Shown piece after piece: positions 33,648 to 47,900 of a stretch of DNA of 64,000 nucleotides. Below the pieces are notes generated by a model. The model made no database searches. It was not told where the DNA came from and worked only from the letters and a program-made list of their open reading frames with translations. This DNA comes from Panonychus citri (taxonomy: Eukaryota > Arthropoda > Arachnida > Trombidiformes > Tetranychidae). The translations under genes were made by a program, and so were the position numbers. The stretch spans positions 744,001 to 808,000 of the forward strand of contig NW_026515438.1 of NCBI RefSeq assembly GCF_014898815.1. The letters are read 5' to 3'. Numbering within the stretch: position 1 is the stretch's first letter; each line of letters begins with the position of its first letter.

Positions 33648-35447
33648 GTCTCCTTATTTTTGTATTTGCATCCTTATCCATAACTGTATTTATTTTTCAT
33701 TCTATTTCCTTTTTTCATTGTTAACCAGAATACTAAACATGAAATCTATTATTTTTACTTCTTCCTCTCTCTCTCTCCAAATTCTGGTTAATGTTTCAAA
33801 TGTTTTTTTTAAATTTCACTTTTGATTATAAGTGGATAGAAACAAAATATAAATGCTGATGAAATTTTGTCATAAAAGTCTAATTGAAACTTGATTCAGT
33901 TAAAATAACAACAGAAATGAATTTGCAAGGAAAACATGGACAAAACTAATGGTAACATTGAACTCAATAAATTGTCCTACTTTTTGGTTACCTTATCACT
34001 TACTTTTCGCTCCCCATGTAATTTCATGATGAAAACTCCAGAACTTGGCTCAACCTAATTACCAAATGAACGAAAATCAAACATCATAATAACATGACAG
34101 AAAATTCAATCCAAAATTTACTTAGTTATCCAATTAAAATATTGGCATTTAAATTCAATTACAATTTTATTAAGTTACTCGTTCGTACTCATGAAAATCA
34201 ACCAAATCAACTGAATTTATGGACAATTTTTATCAGAATTTTCTGCAGAACTTCAATGATTTAAACTTACCTGTTAATCAATAATCAGTAATCAAAATTT
34301 TTCTCTTATTCTTAAGATACACTTCTCACAAAATAAACTACAGTTGTCGAGAAATTAAAGTGCTCCTTCAGTTGCAGGATATTCAAATGATTTACTCAAC
34401 ATGATGATGTTACAATTACTGTTAATCAAATAAAAGAAACTACGAAAAGGATGAAGATGGAAAAAAGTTAATTGTTGATTGGGATAAGAATGTAACTTGT
34501 AATTGAAATTACTTTGTCAGAAATTCCTTTGACTTAATCATTTGTCAACAGGGTGAAAATGATTCAGTTGAAGATGATGATGCTCAGAATTATTGGAAGA
34601 TTGAAATTGGAGCTAAAAACCGATTAACTATTTTCATCCTCCAAGCAAATTCTTGTAATTTTTTTCCACTCTATCATTTTCATCTCGTTTTTTTCACCTT
34701 ATCATCATTTTTGTCTCCCACATCCTCATCCTCATCCTCCTCCATCCTTATCATCCTTAATTTCCTTTTTCCAAATCCTCAATCTCTCATCATCAACTTC
34801 CTGCCTTGTAACCCATCACCTTGCTACCAGAAATATGAGTGAATATAAAAAAAATTAGATCATCTTTTTCATTGCTCCCATTGAAAAAGTTTCACATCGT
34901 AATTTTATCAACCCTATTCACCTTATAAACGATGAAAAATCAGGATAATCATTATCATTAACAATAATTTCATCACTTTACTCATCATCTCAATCATCAA
35001 GAGTGAAAGTTTTCATCACTTCAAATGGAAACAAAATAAGTAACAAATTTTCAAGTCAATATATTTCTGATAACATGTAACCTTTATTCATTTTATTTTT
35101 TTTTGTTGGTATCATCATCATCATCTTTGTCTCTCTCTCTCTCTATCTATCTATCTCTCTCTCTTTCTCTCTATCATTCATCCTTCCTTCATGTACATAA
35201 ATAACATTGAACTTTGTTCTAAAAGTTATGCTACCTTTTTCATGTCCTCTTTTTTTGGGTAATTCTGGTAACCAAGTCCTTCTTTCTTGCTCTGCTCATC
35301 AAAGTCCAGGTTTAACGCCATGGTGAGAGAGAGAGAGGAGAAAATGATGATGATGTAGACACGTAAATAGACAGAATAGAGAAAGATTATTGAAGATTGT
35401 ATAGGGCTGGGTGACTATTGAGGATCTCGAAATTTGAGGGATGAAAG

Positions 35448-35488
<41 letters not shown>

Positions 35489-35499
35489 AAGAGAGAGAG
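35448..35499. repeat. (GAAA)n then (GA)n compound microsatellite
   Basis: About eight GAAA tetramers followed by a GA dinucleotide run; a purine-only strand of about 50 bp. Confidence 0.9.
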
Positions 35500-36772
35500 C
35501 TGAGTTCGAAGACAGAATTCTCATCTTTCTCTTACTTCGCTCCCTTCTTCTGTCTCTTTTCTCTGTCGATATTTAATGTTACCTCTTTCTACTCACGATT
35601 TTCCAATGGATCGATAATATTGTTAATGTAAACTCGTAGGGAGATGAAAGAAAGAATAAAAAGAAAGAGATGAGAGAGATGATGTTGATGATGATGGTGA
35701 AATGAAGGTAAATGTATTGGGGGAAGAAAACGAATTGAAATAACCTGGAATTTATATCTTCTTCAGTTGAAGAAAGGGAGATAAAGAGAAGGATGAAAAA
35801 GAAGGTGAAGATTTTGTCAAATGAGATTAGGTTGTTTTTTGTTTGTCGAGAAAAAATGTCCAAAGGAGATAAACTTAAGGATGAGGATAACCAGGAAGAT
35901 GATGATGATTACAAATAGTGGGAGGTTGAGTGAGCTTCTCATGGGTAAACAAGAGATAACATAAGTAATAAAGTAATTGATGTAAGTGGAGGAGTAGAAA
36001 ACAACAAAATCTCAAGTATTGAAATAAAGTAGAAAAAGTTATCATCAGAATTAAAGAGAAGTAGTTTTAAAGTTTATCTCTGAGCGAAGTGACCATTTAA
36101 ACTGACCAGTAATCAACCATGATATAAAATCATATCTGAAAATTAATCGTCAATAACAACAAAACTAATGAAAATTTAGAAGGAAAAAAAACTTTTATGA
36201 TTAATTGAAGATTATTTCTCTCTCTCTTCAATATCATGACAATGATAATGAATTTTTGACACTTAATCAACAGTTTGAATGGTTTATAAATTAGCGGAAA
36301 AGGTTATGACCATGAAGAGTGTGACAGTTAATTTGATGAATCAAATAAAATATTCATGCTGCAAATTCTGGTTCCAAAGAATAATTTTCCATACCTTTCC
36401 AGAATAATTTAAACCAAAGGTAAAGATGAGAGGTAAATACATTCAGATGATTATGGAGAGAGAGAGAGAGAGAAATTTCCAAGAGTATCTCACTCAGGTA
36501 AATTTGAAATAATCGCCCAGGTAATGATTACCATTGATTATGTTGAACATAATAGTAGATAATTAATATCTTATATATTATGAGTTATTCAGAATGATGA
36601 AGAAATTTTTATTTCGATCTCTTTGTTATATTTAAATCTCACTATACACCTTGAGACATTTTTACCTGAACCAAGAATAAGATAAGTGCATTTTGACAGT
36701 TGAAAGCTTTTCTTTATATCAAATATTATATTATCATCCACCCTTTACCTACACTTTCCACCCACTCATCAG

Positions 36773-36824
36773 CATCTTCATCTTCATCTTCATCTTCATC
36801 TTCATCTTCATCTTCATCTTCATC
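36773..36824. repeat. (CATCTT)n hexanucleotide tandem repeat
   Basis: Eight to nine exact CATCTT units in a row, followed by CATCATG. It could encode Ser-Ser or Asp-Glu runs, but no flanking coding sequence exists. Confidence 0.95.
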
Positions 36825-37945
36825 ATGAACTATTTTCTAGATAAATGATGATGATGATAATGAAGGAAAAAACTAAATAATATGTTGATATGAATTCACA
36901 ATGAAAATGAATTATCATGAAACTTGAAGTGAAAAATTTTCTCAACTAAACTTTAAGTTTATCTGTTGAACTTTTTTTTTGTTTTTTACTTTCATTTGTT
37001 TGCAAATTTCGTTAAAACTTTAATATATTTAATATATTTCACCATGAATATCATGTAATTATGGCTCATGATTCATTACAATCAATGAATTAAATGTAAT
37101 CATGGTTATGTAAGATGCTTACAATGTTAAATATGTGATTAACTAATTATCATTTTCTTATTTAATGTTATAAACAATTTGTTGATTCAGTTTTCTAACG
37201 GTTCTTAATCCCTTTGATATTGTGACCTCGTTTTTTTTGTCATGATATTTACATGGTTAGTTAATTGAACAATTTTGTAACATTTGAATATGAGATTAAA
37301 ACTTTGGCTCAGTTGAAAATGGATGATTGATTTAGCTCATTAGATTGATATGTTGATGATGATGATGATGAAAATTATATTAATATATGAGCAAAAAATT
37401 CAATCAGAATTCATGAATTTGAGATGAAAATTTTTTAATAAACAGAAAGATTAACATTTTCTAAATTAGGATGTTAATTTTAATATAATAATTAATTGCT
37501 ATAATGGTTATACCAATTGAAGTGGGAATAAGCTGGATGAAAAGTTGAATCGGGATAATGAATGAAGTTAATGTGATATTGAGCTGAAATATTAAGATGG
37601 ATTCTCAATGATGTTCAATGATGGATGAAAATGTTTGTATTCCTATTTTATAATATAATATAAGGTCCATCGATAATAACAAATAAGTCAACTCAGTGTT
37701 TTTTTTGTTGTTGTTCCATGAAAAAAGCAACTTGCCTTATAAGCATTCATGCATCATGATCATTATCATTTATTAATCAATGGAAATATGAATTCTGAGA
37801 GAGAGAGAGAGAAGCTCTCTGGAGAGAGTAACTGGGAGCTCATGAGTTTACTTGCACATTCATGTAAAGATGAATATGTGATGATGATTTTTTGGACTGG
37901 TGAATGTTTTGAGTTGTAGTGAGATGATGATGAGAAGTAGGAGGT

Positions 37946-37946
<1 letters not shown>

Positions 37947-37976
<30 letters not shown>
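37947..37976. repeat. (GA)n microsatellite
   Basis: Uninterrupted GA run of about 30 bp within a purine-rich strand. Confidence 0.95.
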
Positions 37977-37979
<3 letters not shown>

Positions 37980-38345
37980 GGGGTTGGGTGAGAATGTTAA
38001 ACTATTTTGTGTGATCAAGTAACCATATTATATCGATTTTATCTTCGATGAAACGATCTAAACCATAGCATTCAACCTACTTTTATCGAATTTTGTTCTA
38101 TTTTTTCTCTTTTTTTCTCCTTGAATGTTCATAATTTTCATTCTTTCTTCGCCTCTCCATGCTACCTTCCAATGAACTTTTATCTCCTCAGGATTTTTTA
38201 TTCATCATCATCTTCTTCTTTTAATATTCTCTCTCTTTATTCTCTTTATTCTCTTTCATCTTAAGTTCTATTTTTTTCTTCTTGTTAGTCTTTCGATGAA
38301 ATTTTCCACCTAATTTCTAATCCACTCTCTCCCAAATTTTCTTCA

Positions 38346-38376
<31 letters not shown>

Positions 38377-38807
38377 CTCACTCACCAACCTTCGTGTCTC
38401 TCTCATTGAAATTGTCTCTTTTTTATGACTTAACAATCTCTCTCTTTTCTCTTCACTTATTTTTCGAGTAATGAATAACTGCGCATTCCTTAAATTCGTT
38501 TATCAGTATTTTCTCAACGCAAACTCACGCTGAGTCAACGAATTTGTTCGTAGTATTAAACCCTTGATTCTTCGTCATCTTTAATCATCATTTTTCTCTC
38601 TTGTTCATCTTTCATTTATTCTCCTCATCTTTTCTCTTGTGTTTCATTTCACTTTTTTCCCTCAATTTAGTTTAAGCTTTTATTCAGAATCGTTCTACTC
38701 CTTATATTCATTTTCCTCTTCATCTGCTTCTTTGGCCTTAAATTCTGCTTCCATTGCTTCTCATCATTTTCTTTCCAACTCCATCCATTCAGATCTATTC
38801 AGCCATG

Positions 38808-38840
<33 letters not shown>
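38808..38840. repeat. (CT)n microsatellite
   Basis: Uninterrupted CT run inside the pyrimidine-rich 38.0-39.4 kb interval. Confidence 0.95.
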
Positions 38841-38841
<1 letters not shown>

Positions 38842-41437
38842 ATCATTTTTTTTTCTTCTTCTTTTCTTATCATCATGATGCTGCATTTGATGTAAGAAAG
38901 AAAAGAAAAAAAATTCATCAGATTGAGTTTCATTCTCTTACTTTTCTTACCCATCTTCTTCATCTCCATGTAATTCAATCCTTTTCGATTCATCATCAGC
39001 ATCTTTCCTTCTCTCACTTTTCTTCATGATCATTTTTCTTTCCTCAAAGAATATGTTATATTTATTTCCATCTATTTTATCATCTTCAACATCTCCCTCA
39101 TTTTCACCTTCTTTACCTTGTAGATACACCAAATATATAGTCATCTTTTTTTTCACCAACAAATTATCATTACTCAGAATTCGTGATCACCTTCATCGTC
39201 TAGACGACCTCAAATGAATTCATGATACTCTCTGTCTCTCTCTCTCTCTCACTTCCTCACTCCCTAGCTCACTCTCTTTCTCTCTCTCTAACATCCTTCA
39301 CTCTTCATCAACTTCATCATAATTCATTACTAAGTATCAATTCAAGGTCACAATCATTGTCGATCTCATCTAATTTCATAATCAGCTCACAATCTTGTTA
39401 CTCTAATTAACCAGAAACAAATAAATCGACCAAATATCAGAATCAATTCAATATAAATCACCAAGCTAATCATCATGATAATCAAGATAAAATGAGAATG
39501 AACCGCAAGAGAAAAGCCCAAACTTTAATCCTAATCTGTTATTCGCACTAATGTCTTCAACTAGCATCATCAAAACTCTCTCACTATTTCCAGAATTATC
39601 TTAATAGTGACCATCTAATGGTCAAGACTAAAATTCCCATTGAGCTTTTGTCTCCTCGGCTAAATCTTCCTCCTCCTCATCATCATCATCATCGTTTTCT
39701 CATCTAACTGTAAACATTTTCCCATGAACATCTTAAATATCATATACACTTGAGATTGTTACATGTTATTAGTTGTACATTAATTTTATGTTCATCATCT
39801 TTTTTTTTCTTGATCATCTTTTCCTCCTCTTCTAACCTAAATTTCATTTCCCTTATTATTATCCTCATCTTCATCTTCATCCTCATCATCATCATCTTTT
39901 ATCTTCCTCAACTCTTTGATAACTTGAAATCTTATCCATTAATACCAAAAGTAATGATAAGAGTCAGAGGGAGGAAAGTGATACTAAAGTGACACTTTAC
40001 TCAGAAATTGTGTCAACTTTGAACCATATCATACACATGAACATGATCATCATCCTCATCCGACTAGGAAAATGATGATAATAATTATGATGATGTGAAA
40101 GATGATAATAAAGTGTAGGTGGCAGAAAAAAGAAAGAGACAAAGACACCAAGAGAGAGAGAGAGAGAGAGAGAGATGAGAAAAGTCTTTAGTGTATTTTT
40201 AATGAAAATTGTGATAACATTAATTAACCTCTTGCAATGTTATACCCTTAGCATCCTCATCAATTTCACTGTTTCATCTTCTTTAGCCTTTTAAGTTTCT
40301 ACTTCTCATCATCATTATCATCATATGCTTACAATAATTATCATCAAGATGAAAATTAACATGATCAACTTGACGCAACATCAAACATGAAACCTTGTTG
40401 TCTCCTCTTGATTGCTCACCGGTTGGCTTTAAATCAAGGTAATCGAGACATCGAGTTGATAAAAAAAGCCTCAAGGCCATCAACCTATTCTTGGCATCAT
40501 GATGAATCTCATGGAATACAAAATGAATAAGATGAATCTTATTTGTTAATTTTTTCTTACCTTTTCTCTTTCAATCCTTGCCTTTTTCTTTTGCTTTTTT
40601 TATTTGCTGTGATTACATTTCTTATGTTGTTTTCGCTAGAAAATAAAAAATAATGCTTACCTTTGCAATCTTATATATACACATGATAAAAGATCAACAA
40701 TTTCTCAGAATTTCTTTGAAAACTTTTTCCCTTCTACCTGTAAGTATATTTACATATTTTGTATCAGTTTTTTTTGATGAAATTTGACGAAAAATTTTGC
40801 AATTTAAATATAGCTGATTGGAATCATCATCATCATCATAATCATGTATTCAACTTACCATTACAAAGTTATATAAAGTTTACCTATTAATATGTAATGT
40901 ACTTTGAATTTCATGATCGAGTTGAGTTAAAATGATTGAATCTTATTGTCAGATTTATCACCATGATGATTAGAGAGGAGAAACTGGAATTGGCTTGGAA
41001 TTAAAGATTCAAAGTAACTCTAGTATGATAATTTGTTTCATGATGAAAATGATGAGAGTTTTTTTTAACTCTCAGGGGAAAAACACTGAGAATCAACAAA
41101 ATTTGAAAACTGTCCTGTAGTTGAAAGTGGTAAAAAATAATGACAAGTGAAAGTTTCATAATTCAGATGAATGAGTTTCCATGAAGGTTAACAAAAAGAC
41201 TCTTCATGTAAAAATTTAATTCAATTGCATGTTAATAGTAAAATTCATAAGAATATCAACTCAACATTAAATGGAGATATAAAAAAAACAATAAAAGTTA
41301 CTCTATTCACCTTTATCTGGATGAATTCATCTTGAATGATCCGAATCATGATCAACATCTCACAGGAACTTTCATCTCTCATCTTTTGTTTCATCTTTTC
41401 ATCTCCTTGTATTCAAACTAAATCGCTAAAAATTGTA

Positions 41438-41930
41438 TACAGCGGGTACCCAAAAAGTAGTATTAATATAATAGTAAAAAAAGTAAGTTTAATCCATGAA
41501 CTTTTCTTGGATGTTCATTCATGAAATTGCTTTTTCCAGGTAAACCCATTGGCGGGAATTTGCAATGCTGTGTTTTTACACATCTTTGGACTAACTCTCA
41601 TCATTTGCTCTGATAAATGTTTCAAAAGATCTTTCCAACTATTTCCATCTTCCAATGAATCGTAATCACCGAGAGAATCAATTTGCTCACGATGAATGAA
41701 GATAATTCCTCCTTCGGTTGAAAATAATTGGATTCATATTATTCATAATTTTCCTCTCTCCCTGTATTCAGTGGAGATTCTGATTGTTATGCCAATATTA
41801 CAAAATCGTATCAGTACCGATTAAGTTTGAACCAAAATACATGACGTATTCAATACTCGATTGAATTTCGAGAAATATTTGGACAAATCAGAGAGCCAAA
41901 AACGAAACAACTTTTTGGTACATCTAGCAT
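41438..41930. mobile_element. Decayed TA-flanked element with imperfect inverted ends
   Basis: The left end after TA reads CAGCGGGTACCCAAAAAGTAG (41440-41460). About 450 bp later CAACTTTTTGGTACATCTAG (41908-41927) is an imperfect inverted match (shared GTACC(C)AAAAAGTnG), and a TA follows closely. The layout and the GGGTnCCCAAAAAGT end are reminiscent of Tc1/mariner-type elements. The interior has no intact transposase; one minus-strand stretch near 41,560-41,700 has a longer open frame but I cannot assign it. It could be a coincidence of AT-rich sequence. Confidence 0.25.
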
Positions 41931-44900
41931 ATAACACGACAAATAGCAAATAATTAAGATGAATTAAATTGTCTTACGATAGTTAATCATGGCATTTAAT
42001 TACGAAAATAAGAGTGAGAAAAGATTTCAAGGTTAATTTTATAATCATAATTTTCCAGGAAAAAAAAAGAAACCAGAGCTAAATGAATAACATCGAAATC
42101 GCTAATTCACAAAAAAATTCAACAGAACTTTAGTTCGCCCAAATTATTAATAACATGATAATTATGACGATTATCATGAACATAATCATAAGACACTATT
42201 AATAAAAAGAATCGTTTTCTCCTCTTTCTTGAATTTGGCTGAATTTTTTTTTCTTCCAGAACTTTAATCGATCATCATTAGGTAAAGTTATAAGCATAGT
42301 AATCATTATTATTATTGCTATCATGATTATTAGCATCATGTTATCAGACTTTTACAAATGCAATATCCTAATAATGATAATTTTAATAATAATTGATGGA
42401 ATAATTTTTACATTTTTCTTAATGTTGAAAATGCAAAAATGCAATTTACCTGAACCTCAGGATGGTTATGGTGACAGAATATTATTGTTTTCCTTTTCAT
42501 GATGAATTCAGTGTTTGTGTTTCAGTTTGAAAGAATGAGAGAAACTAAAAATTAAACGTAAAACTTGAATTCTCACCATGATATCATCAGGGTACACACA
42601 ATTATTACGAATGACAAAATTTTCTGCCCAAAGATCAGAACAATCTGAACATTCACCATGAAAATTATATTCTCAGTGAAATGAAAGGATAATACTGGTA
42701 TTTATCAGTTAATCTTAAAGTAATCAATCATCTTTATTTATAATTTGTAAATTGTTCAGTGGTTAAGGTTTAGTGTAAAGTTTAACAAAGTTGCAGTTTC
42801 AATGAAGTTTATTATTCGCTCTGAATAATATTCAGTCTCTCATGAAATTTTCAGCTTTTTTTATAGAAACTGAGAGAGAAAATGCAAAAAAAAAGTTCTC
42901 TTGCTCATCTTGACATCTCCTTTTATCTTTTCTTTTCTTTCTTGATGAACTTAATTGAATCAGGAAATGTTAATCAACACGCAATTTAAGGCTCGTCTTT
43001 TTATTTGCAGCATTTCAGGGTTATAATCAGTTTCTCTTTTCGGTGTTATGATTAACTTAGATGGTTATTCAAGTTGAACCGGAAGTTAATCTGATATTTT
43101 ATCAAGTTAAAAGTGAAAAAGATTGAGACATGTCATCAGGATGCAGATTAGGAAGGTGTAAGTAATGGCCCAGGTTGACGATTTAATCCTTTAGCTTTTG
43201 TTTCATTTTTATGTGTCATAATAACTTCATTATATTATTAATACTATCGCGAAGATGATTATCATTATCATGTCAACCAATTTGTATGATGATGATTTAG
43301 AAAGAAAAAAATAAAGTTCCATGAAATTTCATTGATATTATAATGAATACGCTCTCACTGAGTAGGCAAATGAAAATGAGAAAAAATTAACCTAATCATC
43401 TGAATAACATGTAATGTTCAGGAAATGTTTTCTCAATTCTGAAATAAGTAAAAAAGAGAAAAGTTATTCAATGTTTCAAATCATGAACAACAATAAATAA
43501 CATGAAACCTGAATTCTTATTATGAATGTTCATTGAATGAATTTTAATATTTTTCGACTGAAGAAAAAAGAAGAGGAAAAAAAAGAAATTTCAATAAATT
43601 CATTTGTTATAATTTACGATTCATGTAAGGAGAAGTTTTTTTTTGCATTTTCTTTCATGGGATAAGAGATTATCAAACTTAGATACTATTTAGAAATTGG
43701 TTCCTTCACATGATTGAATAAGATATTCTCAGGATATTATCTCTCTCATGTAAAGTGTAGTTCTGTTGTTATATGTTGTTGGTTTTATTTGGAAAGTTGA
43801 TGAAAAAGTTTCGAGGTTTAGAACTTTTTTTTCTCCTCCTGTCAAACTTATCATTTATCTCCGCAGTCAAGCAATTAATAGATTTACATTATATTAAATT
43901 TGATGTGGAATTTTTTTTCCTCAAGTTGGTCAAAAATTCAATGTTACCACTCATCAGATAATAGTTTCTGATTTCTTAGATTATCAATATAATTAAATCA
44001 GTTGACAAATCAATTTTGTCTAATATGATATTGGTAAGATATGATTAGTATTCTGTTAAGATGAAACTTATCAAGTTTACTGACAGATAATCAGTTATCA
44101 TGATCATGATCATGAGTGAATAGAAAACTTCCTGAGGGCATGAAATGATATGGAAGTTTATTATTTTTATCGATCAGTCAAATGTCAGGGTAAGAGATAA
44201 GAAAAGAGTGGGAGAGAGAGAGAGACGAAGATGAAATTAAGTTGAATGATTGATTTAGACAGAAAAGAGAATCAACAATTCAGGTTTTCCAGGCAGAAAA
44301 TTCAGTTCCATCCTGGAAAATAAGACGATGAAATGAAAGAGATGATGGAGAGAGAGAGAGAAAACTTTCAACATGGAATAAAATGTTTTTTTTTTTTCTT
44401 TTCACTTTCTTCCTCTTATATTCTCAATAGTCTGAACAACATTTCCACTCTCAACAATCAGCTAATTGCTAGAAACGGTGATGATGATTATACTCACAAT
44501 AGAATTTGATTGCTTATGATTATTGATTAGAGATTTTCATGTTCCATGATATTGAACAAAAATTCATTTCCAAGGTGAATACCATGATATTAATGATACG
44601 ATTTAGTAACATTTTCAAACAAACTTACCAATAGGTAATACGATAATAATTATTGAGTTGATGAAACATGTAATCAGGTTTGCATGATGAATTATCAGGG
44701 ATTCAAGAAGATTGTACAATTTTAATTATACATGATAATGAATGATTTTCATGATGATCATCATCATCATGATGAGTTGTGTTAAAAGTATAATCAATCT
44801 CATCATCTTTGAATAATTCATGATGATGAGATTCTGGTTATAAATTAGATTGGGTTGTAAGTGTTTGTTCATCAAGGTGTTTAATTATCAAGTCTTATTT

Positions 44901-47900
44901 CAAGTGATTCAGATTATTGACTAATTATCTGTCACCAAGATTAACAAGAATACAATTTAGATGGAGACATAATCTTAAAAATGATGAGGAAATGGCTTTC
45001 AAAAATGTTTATCAATCTTTACCATCTTCATCTTAAGGGAAGGTTTAAGATTTGAGTGTATTCATGGTCAGTTTATCATGACTAAAGGAAACAATGATGA
45101 TGATGATGAGCCATGAGGAGAGATGAAGATTTGATTCCGTTTTCTGTTAATGAGAAAAGTTAAAGATGAAGAGTAACTTGGAGATTATCATTTTACCATT
45201 TTTCGTCCCATCAACTTATATTATCGATAATAATAAGAGATAACTTAAAGATAAACTGAGATGAAAATCTCAGTTCATTATGATATATCAAGATTTTTCA
45301 TTTCTAAACCAATTGATTAACCTTTTCTCATATTATCTTCATTCAATGTTCTAATAATAACAAAAAAATGATAAGATGTTCACTATTATGGTTAAGATAA
45401 TGACTATAATAAAATGATGACAAACGATGACTTAAATATTGACTTTGATTTTATCATCTAATTGTAGGATGATTACTATCATATAATAGATAATATTGGA
45501 GCTGATATCATGGAGAGAACTGAAATTATGGATGACTGGATGAAGACACAAATGATAACAATGAACTGAAATCAATGAGAAAGATAGTAGTGTGAATATC
45601 TTTGATTAACATGATATTGGGTGAGAGAGAGAGAGAGAGAGAGTTTGGAAATCTTTCTGAGTGTAAATTCTGGGAGGAATGATGAAAAAAGAGCGGTAAA
45701 AGTGGTTATTTTAATGAATTTCCCATGGGGTTCAAGTTGAATTTACAAAATGAATTGAGACAGTGAAGTTTAAATAGAAAGGTTGACAAAGAGATTGGGA
45801 ATTGTAGTGAGTTGGTTGTGTGTGGATTTCAAGGTGCAATGAACAATAAGGTGGAATGGGAAATGAATCGAGATGAAGATTGTGATGATAAATGATCGAT
45901 TGATTGAAACTATTAGTTGGAGAGTTGATTTTTCACCAAGATAAAAAAGAAACGAAGCTAATTTCCAATGGATTGAAACAAAGATTTTCACACTCAACGT
46001 GATAATAGGAAGAAAAAGTTTCAGTATAAAGATTTTACTTCAACTGTTATGTTACAATTCTGGTTGGAAACTTTTAAGGATTGATAAGAATTTAAATAAA
46101 ACGGAATAAGAATAATAAGAAGAAGCAGAGAGAGAGAGAGAGAGAGAGAGATTCCGAGTAAAAGTATAATCTATTTCTACCATTATATTGGTATGACGAA
46201 AGTCGATTAAGATCATGAAAAAATCATTCGTTCATCTCTTGTATTTCTCTGAGTGAACAATCAATTTATCACTTCAACTTTTCTCTCAAATTCTTACATT
46301 AGGTTCTCTTAAATGATTGGTGTAATTTTGTCTTACAAGTTTCCAACTTTACATTGAGAATTTTGGTTATTTCGAATTTCAAAATAATACTTTCATTGTG
46401 ATACGATAACAGTTATCATGGTGATTGGATATTTCAAGATATTCTGAAAGGAGTATTCTTGTTAGTAGAGAGAGAGAGAGATGAATAGATGATGACAGGG
46501 ATGGATAAAGAATGATTGAATTTTGAATTCAAAAAGGTATGATGACATTATTAACCAGAATCGATTATGATTATTGGTATTTAAATTGAATAGAAATGAA
46601 CAAAACTTGAACTCTCATTGAGAAACTGAAGGGATGTCATATTTATTGGAATTATGATCTATATATAATATATGATATTATGAGAATCGAGAAACTTGAT
46701 GAGAACTGAAAGGAGCGAAATCGCAAAAGGTGAAATTGATCTTCTATTACCAATCTATTGGTTATTATCTGTAGAAAATGTGACTTAAGGCAAGTTCTTT
46801 ATTCTTTTCTAAGTTGCAAACCTCAAGTTGAAATTCATGATGATATTCGTGAGAAAAATGATTATTCCAAGAATGATGAGTATTCAGTATTGTTTTTTCT
46901 TCTTCTTCTTCTTTGCTTCTTTCTTTCTCTGTAACGAAAGTATTAATAATTATTACATTTCCTCCCAATTAACTCTCATAGTGATGAAGATTTAATTATT
47001 ATCATCATTATTATCAAGTTGATTAGATTAATCATGTTCATTCCAGGACTGAATATGATTTTTACCAGATAAAACACGTTCATTTTCATGATAAATACAA
47101 ATTTGATTAGTGATACAATTTTTATCTAATTATTTTTAGATGATGATAACAGGAAAAAAAAGAGAGGGAGATGATGATCAAGTCTTATCATCATCTTTCA
47201 TTATAATCTCAATTGCAATCTAATTCATGTTATCCTTTTGTGTTATATCTTGGAATTATTTTATCATCTCTTTTTTTTTCTTCCTTCTTTTATCCGATCG
47301 ATATAATAATAATAAGTAGAATTGAATATTTATAAATCTCATCATCTATTCCTTAGGGTGAGCACTTACAATGGCCAATGTAATATGAGTTGTCGAATAG
47401 AAATTGGGACAAAATCGAGGTTGATTCGAGGAAAGATAATGTTAAATTGTGTGTATTTAACTCTCAAGAATATTGAACAGTTCCAACGACTTTTCTCTCT
47501 CTCTCTCTCTCTCTCTCGCTCACTCGAAAACCTCATCAATGTGTTTAATTAACGAAAGTAAAAGTAGTTTTTCCTCTCACTTTCTTCGTAAAGTTAACAT
47601 GGAAAACACTTTTCTCGAGACTTTTTCGAGGACCATTGACCTAAAATAGACCTCGATTTCACTTTCGAAATAGATTTTCAATCGAAAGGTCTACTCACAT
47701 CTTCCAATTGAATATTCAGCATTTACGGAGAAAAGGTTAATTACTTGGTAAACTGCGATAAAATTTTGAATGGAAAAATATTCTCATGAAAGTTTCAACT
47801 AATCACAACTGAATTAACAAGTTTACTAACATTTGATTGAACTTTTTCGCTTCGATAAAGATTTAAAATCTCAAATTTTGAATGAAAAAGTTTGAAACAA

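Noticed and set aside
36773..36824. CATCTT repeats considered as a CRISPR-like or satellite array
   Set aside because: Pure hexanucleotide tandem without spacers; an ordinary eukaryotic microsatellite.
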